From Pseudosulfitobacter sp. DSM 107133 (GTDB lineage Bacteria > Pseudomonadota > Alphaproteobacteria > Rhodobacterales > Rhodobacteraceae): a stretch of DNA of 64,000 bases. The notes beneath the pieces are model-generated. The model was not told the DNA's origin. It searched no databases and was given only the letters and a program-made list of their open reading frames with translations. The translations under genes were made by a program, and so were the position numbers. Location: the NCBI RefSeq assembly GCF_022788695.1, contig NZ_CP085154.1:868001-932000 (forward strand). Direction: 5' to 3'. Below, one piece after another: positions 61,725 through 64,000 of this stretch. How positions within the stretch are numbered: position 1 is the stretch's first letter; each line of letters begins with the position of its first letter.

Positions 61725-62188
61725 TGAGAAGCCTCTTTGGCAGGGTAGGTGCGCACAAACAGGCGCACATAGGTCAGGGCGGTGGCGCGGGCCAGACAGC
61801 GTTCCTTTTGCAGGGCGATTTGCGGGCCATCAAGATCGGAGGCGGCCTTGGCCAGTGCCTCGATCCGGTCACATTGCACCATCGCGCCGATCACGTCGTA
61901 TTTGGCTTCGATGCGGGCGATGGTTGTCGCGGTGTCATCGGGCAGGATTTTCATACGCTTGCCGATGGCAGCGCCCCATTGGGCGCGGTTTTCGGCAAAA
62001 CAGGCGGTGCTGACGGCGGGGGTTTCGGGGGCGTTGTCCATGCAGGCGGCGTCCGAAGCGTCCAGACACAGGGCGGGGTCGGTGCCGTTCCTGACGGCGC
62101 TGGCAAGGCAGGCTTCTGCCCCCGGCACCTGCGCCCAAAGCGGGGCGGACAGCAGACCAAGGGCTGCCGCGCAGATCATAGTTTTCAT
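61721..62188 (-). CDS. Secreted cysteine-containing protein of unknown function
   Basis: A 155-residue protein with a clear signal peptide (MKTMICAAALGLLSAPLWAQ). The mature part has six or so cysteines spaced as in small periplasmic proteins (AEACLASAV, ALCLDASDAACMD, TACFAENRAQWG, VQCDRIEAL, ERCLARAT). The pattern resembles DUF1311/LprI-like proteins, but I cannot confirm this. It is first in an operon with the RraA-like gene and divergent from an SDR gene across a TGGTATACCA palindrome. Start at 62188, with AGGAAAGG upstream. Confidence 0.65.
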   Translation of the reverse strand: MKTMICAAALGLLSAPLWAQVPGAEACLASAVRNGTDPALCLDASDAACMDNAPETPAVSTACFAENRAQWGAAIGKRMKILPDDTATTIARIEAKYDVIGAMVQCDRIEALAKAASDLDGPQIALQKERCLARATALTYVRLFVRTYPAKEASQ

Positions 62189-62222
62189 TGGTGTTGCCTT
62201 TCCTGCGCATTCCACTTGCAAA

Positions 62223-62232
62223 TGGTATACCA
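62223..62232. promoter_or_regulatory. TGGTATACCA palindrome between divergent units
   Basis: AATGGTATACCAAATT region between the secreted-protein gene (35 bp away) and the SDR at 62278. Third perfect copy of the palindrome in the locus. Confidence 0.68.
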
Positions 62233-62277
62233 AATTGCCAACGTGCGGCAAGCACTGCGGACATCGGGAGAGAGAAC

Positions 62278-63009
62278 ATGCCATCCATTATCATCACAGG
62301 CGCCGGCAGCGGCGTTGGGCGCGCCACGGCACAGGCTTTTATTGGAGCGGGCTGGGAGGTTGCACTGATCGGGCGGCGGACCGCACCGCTGGAGGAGACA
62401 GCGGGGGACAGCGGTGCGCTGGTGCTGGCCTGTGATGTGACAGATGAGGACGCAACCGAAGCGGCCTTTGCCAGGGCGGCACAGACGTGGGGGCGCATTG
62501 ATGCGCTGTTCAACAACGCGGGCGTGTCGCTGGGCGGTGCGCCGCTGGACGAGCTGAAGGTGGCGGATATTCGCGCCCTGCTGGATGTGAACATCATGGG
62601 CGCGTTCATCGCCGCGCGCGCCGCCTTTGGGCAGATGCGCAAACAGGACCCGCAGGGCGGGCGCATCATCAACAACGGCTCGGTCAGCGCCTATGTGCCG
62701 CGCTGGGGCTCGGCGCCCTATACGGCGTCAAAACATGCGATCACCGGGCTGACACGCACGATTTCACTGGACGGGCGGCCGTTCAACATTGCCTGCGGGC
62801 AGATCGACATTGGCAACGCGCTGACCGACATGGCCGCGAAAATGACCAAGGGCGTGCCGCAAGCCGACGGGTCGAACGCGATCGAGCCGGTGATGGATGT
62901 GGCCAATGTGGCGTCCTCGGTGCTGCATATGGCCAGCCTGCCGCTGGATGCGAATGTGCAGTTCATGACGGTGATGGCGACGAACATGCCCTATATCGGG
63001 CGCGGCTGA
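62278..63009 (+). CDS. SDR family oxidoreductase
   Basis: A 243-residue SDR: cofactor loop IIITGAGSGVGRATAQAFIG, NNAGVSLGG at about 80, catalytic YTASKHAITGLTRTISLDG with Tyr and Lys, NGSVSAYVPRWG with Ser. The substrate is not identifiable; sugar acids or sugar lactones are likely from context. The start at 62278 is preceded by GGGAGAGAG. Its stop overlaps the next SDR start by one base. Confidence 0.85.
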   Translation: MPSIIITGAGSGVGRATAQAFIGAGWEVALIGRRTAPLEETAGDSGALVLACDVTDEDATEAAFARAAQTWGRIDALFNNAGVSLGGAPLDELKVADIRALLDVNIMGAFIAARAAFGQMRKQDPQGGRIINNGSVSAYVPRWGSAPYTASKHAITGLTRTISLDGRPFNIACGQIDIGNALTDMAAKMTKGVPQADGSNAIEPVMDVANVASSVLHMASLPLDANVQFMTVMATNMPYIGRG

Positions 63010-63743
63010 TGCAGATGCAGGGGCAGGCTGCGGTCATCACCGGCGGCGCGCAGGGCATTGGCTATGCGGCGGCACTGGCGTTGGCCGAAAAGGGGGTGAC
63101 GGTGGTCAGCTGGGACATCGACGCGGGCAATGCCGATGCGATGGCCGCTTTGCCGGTGCCGGGTGTGGCGGTGGAATGCGACGTGTCCGATATGGCGTCG
63201 GTGTCGGCGGCCTATGCGCGCACCTGCGACAGCGCGGGCGTGCCAACCATATTGATCAACAGCGCGGGCATTACCGGCCCGAACACCACGCTGGAAGACT
63301 ATGACCCGGAAGCGTGGCGGCGGGTGATTGATCTGAACCTGAACGGGACATTCTATACCAACAAGGTCTGCGTGACGGGCATGAAGACGCGCGGTTATGG
63401 CCGCATTCTGAACATCGCGTCGATTGCAGGCAAAGAGGGCAATCCGAATGCTTCGGCCTATTCCGCCTCCAAGGCAGGGGTGATCGGGCTGACCAAGTCA
63501 TTGGGCAAGGAACTGGCGGGAATGGATATCGCCGTGAACTGCATCACGCCCGCGGCCGCGCGCACGCGGATTTTCGATCAGATGAGTCAGGAGCATATTG
63601 ATTACATGCTGTCAAAAATTCCGCGCGGGCGGTTTCTGGAACTGACCGAGGCGGCGGCGATGATCGTCTGGGCGGTGTCGCCCGAGAACAGTTTTACCAC
63701 CGGAGCGGTGTTCGATCTGTCCGGCGGGCGCGCGACCTACTGA
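63009..63743 (+). CDS. SDR family oxidoreductase
   Basis: A 244-residue SDR: AAVITGGAQGIGYAAALALA, INSAGITGPNTTLEDYD (NNAG replaced by NSAG), NIASIAGKEGNPNASAYSAS with catalytic Ser and Tyr, and KAGVIGLTKSLGKELAG. It resembles 3-oxoacyl-ACP reductase-like and sugar dehydrogenase-like SDRs; no specific substrate can be given. Second gene of the 62278 operon, followed by a threonate dehydrogenase-like gene. Confidence 0.85.
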   Translation: MQMQGQAAVITGGAQGIGYAAALALAEKGVTVVSWDIDAGNADAMAALPVPGVAVECDVSDMASVSAAYARTCDSAGVPTILINSAGITGPNTTLEDYDPEAWRRVIDLNLNGTFYTNKVCVTGMKTRGYGRILNIASIAGKEGNPNASAYSASKAGVIGLTKSLGKELAGMDIAVNCITPAAARTRIFDQMSQEHIDYMLSKIPRGRFLELTEAAAMIVWAVSPENSFTTGAVFDLSGGRATY

Positions 63744-63781
63744 CGGTGCGCGGGCGCTGAAATCAAGGAAAGGGATGTCGG

Positions 63782-64000
63782 ATGACACGAGGGACAGTGG
63801 CGATTTTTGGTCTGGGCGCGATGGGCGGCGGCATGGCGGGGGCCTTGCTGCGCGCCGGTCTGGTGACGCACGGCTTTGACGTGAACGCTGACGCCGTGGC
63901 GCGGTTTCGCGCGGCGGGTGGGGCGGATGGCGCTCTGGAAGAGGTGGCCGGCACGCTGGACGCGGTTGTGGTTGTGGTGGTGAACGCGGCGCAGACCGAG
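63782..64000 (+). CDS. ltnD: L-threonate dehydrogenase-like protein, 5' part only
   Basis: The first 73 residues of a beta-hydroxyacid dehydrogenase, cut by the window end. Cofactor motif VAIFGLGAMGGGMAGALLRA and the stretch VVVVVVNAAQTE are characteristic of LtnD, which oxidises L-threonate to 2-oxo-tetronate. With DenD it points to tetronate use feeding the same kinase and aldolase steps. The ATG at 63782 follows GGAAAGG. Confidence 0.75.
   Translation, partial: MTRGTVAIFGLGAMGGGMAGALLRAGLVTHGFDVNADAVARFRAAGGADGALEEVAGTLDAVVVVVVNAAQTE

Noticed and set aside
1..64000. CRISPR arrays, tRNA or rRNA genes, replication origin
   Set aside because: No regularly spaced repeats, no tRNA-like cloverleaf and no rRNA segments were recognised; the repeats present are dispersed palindromes rather than arrays.

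Overview
The window is GC-rich, densely packed DNA from an alphaproteobacterium, most probably a marine member of the Rhodobacterales (Roseobacter group). I base this on gene content: betaine-lipid genes btaBA beside a PlcP-like phosphodiesterase, a full C-P lyase set with a hexapeptide-transferase gene after phnCDEE, a RuBisCO-like protein in a sugar-acid locus, and several IS1182/IS110 elements. No rRNA, tRNA or CRISPR array was seen, and genus cannot be assigned from sequence alone.

Layout. 1-2.2 kb: 3' end of tex, then a FAD monooxygenase. 2.2-6.5 kb (minus): RND efflux pump. 6.6-9.8 kb (minus): four-gene operon of a Tat-exported FAD oxidase and three membrane or secreted proteins of unknown role. 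10.0-12.7 kb (minus): plcP-btaA-btaB, which would turn phospholipid into diacylglycerol and then the betaine lipid DGTS under phosphate stress. 12.8-14.3 kb: response regulator with a degenerate GGDEF-like domain and a VOC protein. 14.3-16.4 kb: repeat-rich DNA and an IS1182 element whose transposase is broken by three copies of one 41-nt hairpin element. 16.6-22.1 kb: six-gene operon eptA-dgkA-psd-pssA-RR-HK, a complete phosphoethanolamine lipid A modification and lipid recycling module. 23.0-27.4 kb: chaperone-usher pilus of the spore-coat-U type with a one-domain chaperone.

27.7-38.7 kb: the C-P lyase operon phnGHIJKLNM with divergent phnF, enclosed by two nearly identical 1157-bp IS110 elements in inverted orientation. 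Their left ends carry what reads as a bridge RNA with recognisable target and donor guides. 38.9-44.5 kb: GFA protein, ACT protein, SsuABC-like transporter, MFS exporter and divergent MerR regulator. 44.8-49.4 kb: phnCDEE plus hexapeptide transferase, preceded by a phased array resembling a Pho box. PhnCDEE import phosphonates for the C-P lyase encoded about 10 kb away.

49.6-64.0 kb: sugar-acid catabolism. ApnO, OiaK and OiaX (a RuBisCO-like protein) would convert D-apionate to 3-phosphoglycerate plus glycolate. A GlcD-like FAD oxidase and a hydroxyacid dehydrogenase could handle glycolate/glyoxylate. Idonate-type dehydrogenases, DenD and the start of LtnD add routes for idonate, erythronate and threonate. 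A FadR-type GntR regulator lies inside the locus. Three copies of a TGGTATACCA palindrome and two half-matching sites lie in front of its transcription units, suggesting one regulon.

The signals most worth a second look are the 41-nt covarying hairpin elements whose removal restores the transposase frame at all three sites, the readable IS110 bridge RNA, the self-contained eptA-to-histidine-kinase operon with an 11-bp-phased operator, and the TGGTATACCA regulon around the RuBisCO-like protein.
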